In this document: positions 46,793-58,298 of the stretch, in pieces
How the letters are laid out: each line of letters begins with the position of its first letter
How positions within the stretch are numbered: the stretch's first letter is position 1
Assembly (NCBI GenBank): GCA_030620095.1
Contig: JAUTXW010000141.1
Coordinates: 100,977-164,976, forward strand
Direction of reading: 5' to 3'
DNA length: 64,000 nucleotides
From: Kuschelorhynchus macadamiae
Lineage: Eukaryota; Arthropoda; Insecta; Coleoptera; Curculionidae
Position numbers and translations under genes: made by a program
The notes under the pieces: model-generated
Databases searched by the model: none
What the model was told of the DNA's origin: nothing
Seen by the model: only the letters and a program-made list of their open reading frames with translations

Positions 46793-49299
46793 CAGGGTGT
46801 CCCGAATTGCAGTGTCCAAACTTTAACAGCGCATTCTGCATTCAAAATAAGCCATAATTTTCTTTATAAACATATATCGGCAAATGCTTCGTTTTCAAAA
46901 TACAGGGTGTTAAAGTTTTAAGAAAAAAATTGTTATTTAGTCATAACTTTTTTAGTACTTGAGATATTGTTATTAAATTTGGTAAACAGCATTTGAGTAA
47001 CAAAAGGCATTTTTTGATTTGAAATATTTTTTAATTCTTTATCAGTGGCGTCCGTACAGGATTTTTTATTGAATATTCTTGAAGAAAAAATGGTACGCTA
47101 CTGCTTTTTCTGAAAACAAAAATCATTCCTAAAATCCCCACTCAGTTTGGAGCAAATTTGATTCCTTGCATTTTTTCCTTGCGATGCAAGGATTTCAAAA
47201 TGGTGTTATTCAGTAACTTTGAGTATGCTGATATTCATTTCGTTTATGGTTTCTGTAATGGAAATGCAAATGTAGTAGTACGGGAATACCAACGAAGAGT
47301 TCCAAATAAAAGATTACCTTGCAAACAAGTTTTCAATAAAACGCATTTAATGTTTAGGAATTTTGGACTCAAAAAGAATCCGAGAAACGAAGGTAGGAGA
47401 AATGAACAATATCGAAACGTAGTTTTAAATAAGTTTGACAACGATAGGACATTAAGCGTACGAAGAGCAGCTCATAATTTACAAGGCAACGCAGTTTTTG
47501 TTTCTAAAAATAAGGTTCATCGCGTTTTGAGGAAAGATCACAGGAAGCCATTTCAGATGCAGCCAGTTCAAAACTTACAACCTGGCGATGCCGAAAAACG
47601 TGTCAGTTTTTGCAATGGGTTTTTGCGCCAAATAGAGGAAGACGAGAACTTCTCAAAAAAAATTTTATGGACTGATGAAGCCACATTTACCCGTACGGCT
47701 CAGTAAATTTCCATAATTTACGAATCTGGAGCCATGACAATCCACGTGTTGTACGAACTAGAGCATTTCAGCAAGAATTTTCTGTTAATGTTTGGTGTGG
47801 TGTAATAAATGAAATTTTTTGCGGGCGCCATATTCTACCACCACGCCTAGATGGACAGTTATTTAATGATTTTCTGCAAAATGAGTTATTTCAATATCTA
47901 GAAAATATTCCTCTAAATCTTAGAAACGAATTCTGGATTCAAATGGATGGGGCTCCCGCGCATTTTGCACTTGTAAATCGCGAGTGGTTAAATAATAATT
48001 ATCCAGAACGGTGGATTGGACGATTAGGAGCTACAGCCTGGCCACCACGTTCCCCTGACCTCACACCTGTCGACTTCTTTGTGTGGGGTTATTTGAAAAA
48101 TTTAGTTTATTCCAGACCAGTTCATACAAGAGAAGAACTGATTCTAAGGATAGAGCAAGCCTGTGAAACTTTGCGAGCCAATACGAATTTTATACGCCAT
48201 GCCACTGACACAGTTAAGAGCAGATGCCGAAAATGTGTCGAAGTTAGAGGATCTCATTTTGAGCAATTATTGTGAATTTTAAGGCCCACATTAATCCTTA
48301 ATGATATTTAAAGTGCTCTATAAATTTTTTTCACGATCTAAGATAATAAAAGTTATGAATTCTAGTTTTTGTAAAATTAATTACGAACTTAGTTAATAAA
48401 GAGTAGTTTCTGTAAAATGAAGTATCATCTTCAAAATTGAATTAATTCTAATTACCGTTTTACAAAATGAATCGACGATTTTAGAATTATAAACTCATCT
48501 GTCATACTTTAAAGACGAACCTAGCAATTGTTCAATTATCACAAAAATGCAATCATGGCATACCAAGAGTCGACAATGAAGGAATTAGATTTTAATAGGT
48601 TGCCTGCTAACTTCTGCGATGTCACCCTGATAACCCAAACATAATGCAAATCTCCAGTACAACGGGTCGATGACGTCATCTCTCCTTAGTTGTCAGACAA
48701 GCTTTTATTTTAGAAACCCTACATACGGTATTCAGAAATTATGAACTCACCCGGAATCCATGAAATAAATATCGGAAACCAAATAATTTTAAAAACTTGC
48801 TGTTACAATCCCACCTTAAAGGTTTTGCTACTGAAATTAACAATAATGGAAATTTTAACTATGCCATACATAAAAATGGTTTTTAGTTTTTTACTCGAAA
48901 TCCTTACACCGCATGAAAAAAAGACAAGGGATCAAATTTGCTCCAAACTGAGTGGGGATTTTAGGAATGATTTTTGTTTTCAGAAAAAGCAGTAGAGTAC
49001 TATTTTTTCTTCAAGAATATTCAATAAAAAATCCCGTACGGACGCCACTGATGAAAAATTAAAAAATATTTCAAATCAAAAAATGCCTTTTGTTACTCCA
49101 AGGCTGTTTACCAAATTTAATAACAATATCTCAAGTAATAAAAAAGTTATGACTAAAAAACAATTTTTTTCTTAAAACTTTAACACCCTGTATTTCGAAA
49201 ACGAAGCATTTGCCGATATATGTTTATATAGAAAATTAAGGCTTATTTTGAATGCAGAACGCGCTGTTAAAGTTTGAACACTGCAATTCGGGACACCCT
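46793..49299 (+). mobile_element. mariner element (DD41D type) with about 370-bp TIRs, copy M2
   Basis: Ends CAGGGTGTCCCGAATTGCAG and the inverse CTGCAATTCGGGACACCCTG, each next to TA (46791-46792; 49300-49301). Inverted similarity extends from 46793 to about 47160 and from about 48930 to 49299, including GGCAAATGCTTCGTTTTC and CCCACTCAGTTTGGAGCAAA. A second CAGGGTG lies 110 bp in from the left tip (46903) and 109 bp in from the right tip (49184-49190 inverted). The arms are still highly similar, so this is a relatively young copy. It carries a nearly intact transposase. Confidence 0.95.
47200..48275 (+). pseudogene. mariner transposase, DD41D type, one frameshift
   Basis: ATG 47200 gives MVLFSNFEYADIHFVYGF, CNGNANVVVREYQRRVPNKR (N-terminal DNA-binding region), and FSKKILWTDEATFTRT (first catalytic Asp). 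A single frameshift near 47700 then leads into FHNLRIWSHDNPRVVRTRAF, FSVNVWCGVINEIFCGRHIL, WIQMDGAPAHFALVNREWL and WPPRSPDLTPVDFFVWGYLK, ending at 48275 after FEQLL. All three catalytic Asp residues are present, with 41 residues between the second and third by direct count. Total length is about 358 residues, normal for a mariner. Apart from the frameshift I see no lesion, making this the best-preserved transposase in the window. Confidence 0.9.
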
Positions 49300-49301
49300 G
49301 T

Positions 49302-49860
49302 ATATGTTCCATAAATAGATATGCACATAAAATCAGAAAACCAAATATCAAAAATTAAAATCATTAGTGAAATAATCTCTAAAAACTTTGAAAACCCATG
49401 ACACTTGATATTTTTGGGTTTCATTCGTCTTTTTATCTTCTCTTATATGATAAACTTTACTTATGGCACAAGAAATCGCCAAGAATAAAGTTATTTACCA
49501 TTTTAAATATCTGTAAAATAATTGAAATAACCTTATAAGAAAATACTGCTCTCCTCCGGGGTATGTACCGTAGGGTACGCAGACATTATTTTTTTGATTA
49601 ATTACACTTTATGTTTTTTTTAAATTTTTTTAAATATACGTTCTACACCACCCTGAATACTTCCTGAGAACTTAATCCAATTTTATCTTATATTTTTTTT
49701 TACCTAAGTCTAACTAACCAAAAAACAAATTGTTTATAATCATTCAAAAAAATTATCGGTTTTAAAAGATATCACCATAAGTTGTATTTTTTAATGGGAT
49801 ACTATATATTTTTTATATTTTTTAACATTTGGATAGCCTAATCTGCTCTGATTTCATTGG
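49302..49860. other. spacer, no gene seen
   Basis: AT-rich DNA between two transposons; nothing recognised. Confidence 0.5.
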
Positions 49861-50419
49861 TAAAGTGCGGGACACGAAAAAAAAACCCGGCGGAGTCAAT
49901 CGGTTTAGGAAGGTCGGCCAAGAAATCTTTTTAAACCAGTGGTGTCCCGTCGTTCTTTAAATAATATGGCATTCCTTTTTGACTATACGCACTACAGATA
50001 ATTAAAAAATGTAACTATGATTAATGAACCTTTATCTATATTTGTCTGTTTTCTTTCGTGTACCGCACCTCTATATCTCTTTTGTGTTGCAAAAACGACC
50101 AACTTTCGAATTTTAAAATGATTTAATTTTGATTTTTCTTGATCGATTTACCTATAAATATATTTTTTCTTGAGTTCTGTCAGTAACGGTTCCCGGGCTA
50201 CTGCCTACGTCTACTATTATTGGACCACCCAGTATAGCCATATACGATTTACAAGTTCAGATTTTACAAGCGCAGCCAGCATCAGATCCAGTGAACGAGT
50301 TTTATCAAAATTTTAATTTATGCAGGTCGACTTTGGGCTACTCGGGTATGCCAAAAGTGGCCGTCTGTCTCCCTTTGTCATATTACTTTATACAGGAGCC
50401 GTTATTGTAAATTACTATA

Positions 50420-50876
50420 CAGGGCGTTTCCTAATTGCTGATGTTAAAGGGGGTGTTTTTAAATCCTAAAAGTCTTAACTTTTGGGATACAAGATGGTAA
50501 AGTCTAAAAAGAAAACATTTTTTTTCATGCCAATACTCATGCTATTGTAGATAACTGCATGAAATTTGATACACGTCTTCTATGCATTAAGGAGCATACG
50601 GATTTACCCAGGTTAACTACATATGCATGCCACTGGTAGAAATTTCAAAAATTGATTGTGAATAAAAAATGCTCTTTTATGCATAAAAGACGTGTATCAA
50701 ATTTCACACAGTTATTTATCTATAATAACATCCGAATTAGGCTTTAAAAAAAAATGTTTTTTTAAAATCCTGTATCTCCAAAGTTAAGACTTTAAGGTTC
50801 ATATTAAACCTTTTTTCTTAAAAAGGTCCAAGAATCACCCCTCTTTAACATTAGCACGCAATTAGGAAGCGCCCTG
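50420..50876. mobile_element. 457-bp fold-back MITE nested in the IS630-type element
   Basis: Ends CAGGGCGTTTCCTAATTGCT and the inverse form AATTAGGAAGCGCCCTG, with TA on each side (50418-50419; 50877-50878). Inverted similarity continues inward: GTTAAAGGGGGTG with CACCCCTCTTTAAC, and TTTGATACACGTCTTCTATG with its complement near 50680-50705. No coding sequence. The CAGGG/TA ends are mariner-like, so it could be mobilised by a mariner-type transposase (inferred). Confidence 0.85.
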
Positions 50877-51186
50877 TATAGTACCTCACAATGACGCCCC
50901 CTGAACAAAGTAATATGACAGACGGAGACAAACGGTCACTTTTGGCATAACCGAACAGCACAAAGTCGAACTGCATAAGTTAAAATTTTGATAAATCTTG
51001 TTCACTGGAATCAGTGCTGGCTCCCCTACTATAACTACATTGATGTGTTAATTTTGGAAAAATATGAGTTCTGTAGTTTTTCAAATATTAATTGCAATAT
51101 TAGAAATTTAACAGAAAATTAATTATATTTAAGCAGTTTAGTGACAGCTACTTTATGAACAATTTTACAAAATAAATGAAAAAAAC

Positions 51187-52199
51187 TTAAGCCATTTTTG
51201 AGGTTGACGGCTGTGATTCTAATAGCTCGATTCCTTCTAAATCGTTGTCTTCCTCTGAAAATGCTGAGGTTTCATCGTCACTACTTGAAGATCCCAGTGT
51301 GATAACTAAATCATCAATAACCGTTTCAATTTTGCCATCTACTTCACAGTATTTATCTTCAATAGAACGAACATGTTTAACATACGATTTCCAATTTTCA
51401 GCCGATATTGAGTCAATCGCTTCTAATGTTATTTTATTTAAATCTTTAATTGAAAGTTCACCGGTGTTGCGTTCTCGAATATATTTTTTTACTCCTGCCC
51501 ATGCAAGTTCAATAGGGTTGAGGTCGCATATGTATGGAGGCTGCCTTAAAGGTGTATGACCGAGGTTACGTAAAAGATTGTCAATTTTATACTTTTTTCT
51601 CTAGGCTTATTGGCTGATATTACTTCATATAATTGATATTTTCTCCATGTTGGATCACAGACGAGATTGTTCGATTTAAGCCATATCCTATGAGCTTTTG
51701 TAGAGTATTTAGTTGGCACTTTATCTTCTACGTGAGAATGATAAGACGCATTATCCATTACCACGACTGATTTGGGAGGAATGTTAAGTAGAAGCCGATT
51801 TTAGGTTTTATACCCGTACGGAAAATCTATTTTGTTCTTTACAGCACGAAGTAGGGGTTTGCAGGTCGGAACCTTCTTCAAGTTTATATAAAAGTCCTCT
51901 GTTGTTCGTCGAATTACTTGAAAATCACCATCGTCAATTTTTTCTTTGTATGATAATCGGGGTCTTTTTTTACCAGGAGATTTTAAAGGTGAAGTAGAAC
52001 ATGAGCGATCATTATTTTCTCTTTAAATTTTTCTTACACTACTTTCCGAAAGACCAGTGTAAAATGCAGCGCGTTCTGTTCGATTTTGAATTAGAATAGT
52101 CAAACTATTATTTTCAGCGTCTCTAGTATAGGCCTCTATAACGCTCACCATAACTTCACGTGCCCCGCTTCGAATTGTTTTTCCTCTTTTGCTCGCCAT
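51187..52199 (-). pseudogene. IS630-type transposase, D-to-E interval about 80, copy A
   Basis: ATG 52199 gives MASKRGKTIRSGAREVMVSV and IQNRTERAAFYTGLSESSVR (helix-turn-helix). After a stop come GKKRPRLSYKEKIDDGDFQV and IRRTTEDFYINLKKVPTCKP. A deletion removes the first catalytic block. Then LNIPPKSVVVMDNASYHSHV (second Asp), KAHRIWLKSNNLVCDPTWRK and LYEVISANKPREK. A frame change near 51585 leads to RNLGHTPLRQPPYICDLNPI and ELAWAGVKKYI (catalytic Glu of NPIE). The tail is acidic and ends PSTSKMA. I count about 80 residues between the Asp of DNASYHS and the Glu of NPIE, far more than Tc1 (34). This resembles the group described as DD82E; the label is tentative. Confidence 0.75.
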
Positions 52200-52699
52200 C
52201 GTTACTTCGAAATAATAATTCAAATTCAACGCAACGCATTTATATAATAAGAACCTTCTAGCGGCAAGTGCATGAAGACTCTAGGCACATCTCAATTACA
52301 AGTGGACCAGTGCGAAATTTACTAAATCCTCGATTAATTTTCCGTACTTTATAGGTGAAGCGGCAAACTATTACAACGAATAAAATAACATAAAATTTAT
52401 TTGCTTACACAAATTTTACTTTTCCGCTTGCTATGAACCTTTATTTTAAGGACCGCCCGGTTTTCTTACCTGCCCCGCACTTTATATCACACTTTATGTT
52501 TTCATCCAGTCGTTTTTGATTAATTTACAAATATGTAAAAGAATATATATTGCTTTATAAAGAGTCCCATGGAAAATAAAAAATGCTAGTTGTTGTTAAT
52601 AGAAACATACAAAATCGGTAAATGTCTTTTACCCGGAACTTCACTCGTTATGAATCTATATTTTTATTAAGAACGGTAAAGTGTGACTCAATTTAGTTC

Positions 52700-54130
52700 G
52701 GTACATAGTCATTTAGTAACACATATATACTGTCTCTTGAAACATTTTGATTGGGCGTCATTTTGTTCAATCATATTGGATACCTACTAATATTTAAGAA
52801 GTTTCTACCTATGCCACACTTGATTTTTGAGCATAATATAAACAAACTCAATAAGTATTTCTCACATTGACATACACTGCCATTCTGCTACGTCATGTTG
52901 AATCGTACCAGTTTATCCCTATCATCTATTGAATTGAACAAGATTTTATTTTTGTGTTGATTTTTTAAAAAAATTATTTGGCCGCCATTTTGTTTAGCCA
53001 TCTTGAATTCGTATCACAACTTTACCAGTTTATCTCTATATCACACGTAACGCTTGTATACATTTTGAAATTAATCTAATTAGTATTTGTTTCAGACCGA
53101 TTTTTTAAATATTTTATTAAACCTCGTCATTTTGTTTTTCTATCTTATATTCATACCAATATGTTACCAATTCATTTCTAGGTAACCCTTATTTTTGTGC
53201 AAAATTTGAAGAAACTAGGACGCCATCATCTTCAATTTTAACAATATATATATATCTAGGTCACCTCCAAATGACCCTTAATGTTTTACTAAAATTTGAG
53301 TTAGTCGGATGAGTAGTTTGTAAGCTATGCCGCGAACTAACAGACAGACAGACGGACCGACGAAATTAATAAAAATATTTTTTGACATCTAGTAACGCTA
53401 AAATCTGAAAACGTCTAAAACCTGAAAGGGTGATTTTTTCACAGTTACAAATATTTTATTTGGCCGCCATTTTGTTCTGCCATCTTGAATTAGTACCACA
53501 GTTTTACTATATCTTCTCTATACCATAATCAGTTATGGCACACAATTTGAAATCAGTCCATTAAGTAGTTTTTCAGACTAAATTTCTAAATATTTAATTA
53601 AGCCGCCATTTTTGAGTCGTACCAAAATTTTACCAGTTAATATTAAGTAGTCCTATATGGAACTAAAAATTATAGTAATAATAATATATTTTTTGTTATT
53701 TTTGCAATATTTTTTCCGTGTAGTTTTTTCAGAGTGATTTTTTAAATAATTTGTTAGACCGCCATTTTGGTTTGCTATCTTATATTCATATCAAAATGTT
53801 ACCAATTGTTTGTCCATATTGGTTATTATTTTTTTGCAAACTCAAAACACAATTATCATTTATTTTAACATTCACTTGAAACCGGTAACCAAACATTTTC
53901 ACCATTTTCAACACATGACGCAATCAAGACGACATTATCTGACAGACCAGTGCTAAACGTTTGGGACCAGAGGTTAGTTGAACCGGAGCATGATGTGAAA
54001 ATACTTTCAGTTATAGCACACAATTTGAATTCAGTCTATTAAGTAGATTTTTATGCTAAGGTTTTAAATATTTTATTGAGCCGGTAATTTCTTCCGCCAT
54101 TTTGGACTCAAACCAAAATTTTGATTTTGG
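52700..54130 (+). repeat. modular GCCGCCATTTTGTT repeat, block 3
   Basis: Forward copies of module A near 52755, 52978, 53125, 53458, 53600 and 53757, and one module B at 53215-53440 with GACAGACAGACGGACCGACG and GACATCTAGTAACGCTAAAA, then GGGTGATTTTTTCACAGTTA. Copies are diverged and partly deleted. Two patches interrupt the array: one near 53650-53700, and one at 53870-53995 that includes GGTAACCAAACATTTTCACC. Confidence 0.6.
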
Positions 54131-54384
54131 TTTTTAATCTTGACATCCAATGTTTAAGGTATTGTTATGGTTATTATATTGGTTTTATGTATATTTTACT
54201 TTTTTTTGACATAGTATAGTATATTCCCTAAAATATTGTGGTACATTTTTATTTTTAAGACCACTTTGTTAATAATGACAAGGATATAGAGCTAGTTTTG
54301 GTTGAGTAATAAAGATCCCTTAAGTTGTTCATGCCATCGCAAGTGAAACATCAGAAAGCAAATCGAATTTAATATGGTTTAATC

Positions 54385-56820
54385 CAGCAATGTCACACTC
54401 AAAGTCACTGGTAGGCCAAAAGCATGAAGACCATCGACTAGGTGGCCCGCAAAACCTTATCTTAAAGAAGGCAAACTACTGAAAATCTTGAGATAAAGTA
54501 CTATTATAGGACAAGTTTGTTTATTAAATTTCCAATAAAAAGGACATTACAAAAAACTACAAACATTAAATTCTTTTGCCAGATATTTGTCATCTTTTGT
54601 CTTTAATTAAGTTGTCTATTTATGGCGCGAATTTATCGGCGGAAATAACTTTTAAAACTGCGTCCAAGTGTGCATCCGTCAATCGCGATCTTGCGGGAGA
54701 TTTGTTTCCTTTCATCAAAGAAAATAGTTGTTCACACTTATAGGTACTTCCAAACATTGACAGGATTTTACAGACAAATTTTCTCGTTTCTTGGTATTGA
54801 ACAGGCAAGTACTTATAAAATTCGAATGTACCACTATCACATTTTTGTTTTAAATGGGTCTGACACTGAATCCCAATTACTTCCATTTGCAAGTGAGGGG
54901 TAACTTTATCAATATCGATAGTGAAAAGAACAGTAAATAGAGAAAAATTGTTTTCTTGGGACTTAAAAACCTGAAAACGCTTCTCAAATTCTGCCAGAAG
55001 GCTTCTCATTTTCTCTGAATATATTTTGTATGATATTGGGACACTTGTGCTTCCCTGATATGCCTTACAAATCAGAAAATGTGACAGATTATCCTCTGCT
55101 AACTGTTTCCCACAACATCATCCTACATTTGAAAGCTTTCACATGATCATGCATATCTGTAATAACTTGACGTGGTCTTTGCAATTTCGTATTTAAGTCC
55201 GACAAGTGTTTAAATGAAAGATCTTGTAAAAAAGGTACATCGCATAATAAGCTGACGTCTTCTCCTTTTGTTTCCATGAAAACGCGTATTTCTTCTTTGA
55301 GTTTCCAAAACCGGTCGAGTACCATAGAACACGAAAGCCATCGCATCTCTGCATAATATGGTAAACCAGTGTACTCACTTTCTAAATCACGTAAAAATGC
55401 AGAAAACTGTCGCTGATTAAGGCCTTGTAACCTTATGAAGTTTATAATTTTTTTCACTGACTTTAAAACTTGATTACTTTTGAGCATAAAACTTCTTGGT
55501 GGATTATACAATGAATATGATGAAGTTCTGGTTTGTCTCTACACGTTTCTCTGATCTTTGTCTGTAATATTTTAACGAAGCCATTTTTTACTCGAGTCAT
55601 TGAAGGAGCTCCGTCTGTTGCAACGGAACACAGTTTTGACAAATCTAAATTGTACGTTTGCAGAAGTCCATAAACAGCATTAAAAATATCCTTCCCAGTT
55701 GTTGTATCATGCAATGGTACTAATTCCAGTAATTCTTTATACACATTGATATCTGTATCAACCGCACGAAGAAAAACAGCGAGTTGCGCACATCCGTACT
55801 TTCGTCACAGGCAATAGAAAATGCAATGAAAGAGTCTCATTTTGTTTTTATCTGATCACTTATATTGGCAGCCAACTCAGTAACTCTTTCAGCGACAGTA
55901 TTCCGGGACAAGGATATATTTTGAAATACCTTCACGCTCCTGGGACTTACGATTTCCGAGGCCTTTACAAGGCATTCTTTTATAAATTCACCTTCAACAA
56001 ATAGTTTTGAGTATTTCGCGATCAACTCCGACAGTACTTAGCTTGCTTGAAGGACAGATTAATTTTCTTGCTTTGGACGTGTGAACATAAGCTGCTGATC
56101 TTTCAAACGTGATTTTAGCTTATTTAACTTTTTGTTTCTGACCATGCCTGTAAACTTGTCAAACATAGTTTTATGAATATCATAGTGACGTTTTATATTA
56201 TATAATTTTGGGACACCCACTGTACTATTACAAATCAAACAAATACTTTTTTCTTTCACTTCACAGCAAAAAAACTCTAATTCCCACTTTTCTTGAAAGA
56301 TACGATGCTCATCTACAAGTTTCCTCTTACTTTCACTTGGTTTTCAGAGAGACATGTTAAAAACTGTATCCGAAATAAATTATAATAAGTACTGTTAAGT
56401 GTGGTAACAATAAGTGCGCAACTCAACTCGAAACTCTATCGCAACTGACTCATAACTGACTAAACACTGAACGACTGAACTCAATCGAACACGGCTTATA
56501 TACGGATTGTGATTTCTCGGGTTCTTTCCAGAATGTTCAGATAGCGTCATTTGTGTTTTTGCGCGATAAAATCTCACGGAACAAGCCAGATAACGTTTGG
56601 CTTTAGGTTGAGTATGTGTAGTTCATCCTCCTAAACATAGATGGCACTATGTACAATTGTACCTTTTATTATACCAATCGTTGTTGCAGCGGCGCGCGCT
56701 TTCAAAAACGGTTTTCAACTTGCTCGCGGGCCGCATTTTCTCACTGTTTTCAAAAAAATTTGGGCCGCAGAAAAATGCTCACTGGGCTGCATGTCGTCCG
56801 CGGGCGCATGTTTATAATAA
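54385..56820 (-). mobile_element. hAT (Charlie/GTF2IRD2-like) transposon, approximate bounds
   Basis: The left end near 54385 reads CAGCAATGTCACACTCAAAG with a nearby GGTGGCCCGCAAAACC. The right side around 56735-56812 contains repeated GGGCCGCA segments. The two ends are related in composition (GGCCCGC/GCGGGCC) but the outer TIR bases and target duplication are not readable on the right. Bounds are therefore approximate; the transposase inside is clear. Confidence 0.6.
54620..56355 (-). pseudogene. hAT transposase, GTF2IRD2/ZBED-like (broken)
   Basis: The presumptive ATG at 56355 is followed by a TGA at codon 4, then KRKLVDEHRIFQEKWELEFF. A BED/C2H2-like finger comes next (ICLICNSTVGVPKLYNIKRH), then KLKSRLKDQQLMFTRPKQEN. 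Further blocks: IAKYSKLFVEGEFIKECLVK; SLSRNTVAERVTELAANISD; LHDTTTGKDIFNAVYGLLQ; LCSVATDGAPSMTRVKNGFV (catalytic area); HHIHCIIHQEVLCSKVIKF; LNQRQFSAFLRDLESEYTGL; PYYAEMRWLSCSMVLDRFW. The dimerisation end is KYLPVQYQETRKFVCKILS and GSTYKCEQLFSLMKGNKSPA, stopping at 54620. Frames change at about 55840, 55500 and 55050, plus the early stop. Order and length match GTF2IRD2-like hAT transposases; this copy is dead. Confidence 0.8.
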
Positions 56821-58080
56821 AAACATGATTTCTTAGTTGGAAAGTAGCTATAAATATTTACAAAATCAAAGTGTAAAAAAATTATATCTACTAACAAATT
56901 TTATCATTAGGGGTGCATTGATTATAAATCCACTGATAATAAATTAATATCCATTAAGACAAATATTTAAACTATTCGTAGAGTAATAATAATCAACACG
57001 CCAATACAATATTTTCCATTAAAAATAAACTTTATAGTCATGAATGTTGTTGGTTTCTACAAATATTTATACTAAAATTAACGAACGGAATCCCATTTCT
57101 AATACTACGAGCGATAAATATCGATGGACGTTCCTTAAACTCTATTTTAATTAACAAATGAAGAGATAAAATTCTGAATTAAAATACCTGTCGTTTGATT
57201 AGCTGGTTCTAAGCTCTTTATTTTTCGGAATCGCGTTTCATAAATGCCGAGGAATGATTAAGAACTGAAGAAAAAATATGTTGTGATAACTTTATAAATT
57301 ATGAATTAATTACTCCTCATATAAAATTACCTCTGTCCTCTGGTGGTAGAAGCGTAATTTAACTTCAGCAAAACTCAAACTCAGATAGATAATCTAGTCA
57401 CTGAAGGGCCAAACCTTAGGGAAATTAGGAAATTACAACTTAAAAAGAATTGCAAAAAGTTGCAAATATTTATTTTTTTGTCAATATTAGCCTATATATT
57501 AATATGCATTATACAGTGTGACCAGTTAAGTTCGCACCATATAGGAAACTTCCTAAAAAACTGGACCAAGTTAAATTTTAGTTTGCAGAAAGTTTTTGCT
57601 TTAAAAATATTTTAAAATGACAATAAATAAAGCACCTTTTTTTCCAAAAATTTGAAAAATGATAAAAGAAAATTATGTTTCTTTTCTGATTTCATTAACA
57701 CATACCAAATTTCAACTCTGGTTGACTTGAAATTTTCTCTTTTTCCGACTTAATGCCTTTTCACCTAGGTAACCGAATGTAGGCAAACCTGAATTAAATA
57801 GAACTAGTAAGTGAAAGAACAATTACAAGTGCCAAAAATAGCAATTTTAACTGAGATAGTCAGGTTGTTTAAAATTCATAGGTCACATAGGAAAGAACAA
57901 TATATCGACCAACGTCATACGTTCGATGGCATTCTGCTTAAGTTACGGTTGTGTGAAAAAACAGTATACGGCGCAACACCGTCTCTACTAGAAAGCCTGG
58001 GAACGGCCGTTGACAGCTTGCGATGAGTCATCACTAGTAGTTAATTTTTGTTGTTAACTGCTAAAGTCAAAAGCAGTGTT
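56821..58080. other. gene-poor stretch
   Basis: AT-rich. ATACAGTGTGACCAGTTAAG near 57512 looks like a transposon end without a partner. The 71-codon plus-strand frame at 57811-58026 has no recognisable domain. Confidence 0.45.
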
Positions 58081-58298
58081 ATCGTGCGGGTCAAACGATT
58101 TATCAACGACAAACTTTTTAAGTTTGTTTTTCTTTTAGGGTACGTGTAATCATATCATCCGTATAAAATCCGGAAGATGAATTAGATAGACCTATGATAT
58201 TTTCATATGAAAAAAGAGGATAAACATATAAATACTAGCAGTTGCAAATATCTTTGAGCGATGTCATTTCAAAGTCAGATTGATAAGTCAGTGACAAA

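Larger units (their letters stand above)
49863..52482 (-). mobile_element. IS630/Tc1-superfamily element with AAGTGCGGG ends, copy A
   Basis: The left end AAGTGCGGGACACGAAAAA and right end (inverted) AAGTGCGGGGCAGGTAAG are each bordered by TA (49861-49862 and 52483-52484). Inner TIR similarity includes AAAACCCGGCGGAGTC and AAAACCGGGCGGTCC. The minus-strand transposase remnant belongs to a DDE family with an unusually long D-to-E interval. A 457-bp fold-back element is nested in the 3' untranslated part. The GTGCGGG core recurs at the ends of the related element at 58.1-60.9 kb. Confidence 0.85.

Noticed and set aside
51245..51559. 104-codon plus-strand Ser-rich frame
   Set aside because: It lies opposite the C-terminal coding part of the IS630-type transposase on the minus strand.
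57811..58026. 71-codon plus-strand frame
   Set aside because: No family recognised and no supporting start context; treated as chance.
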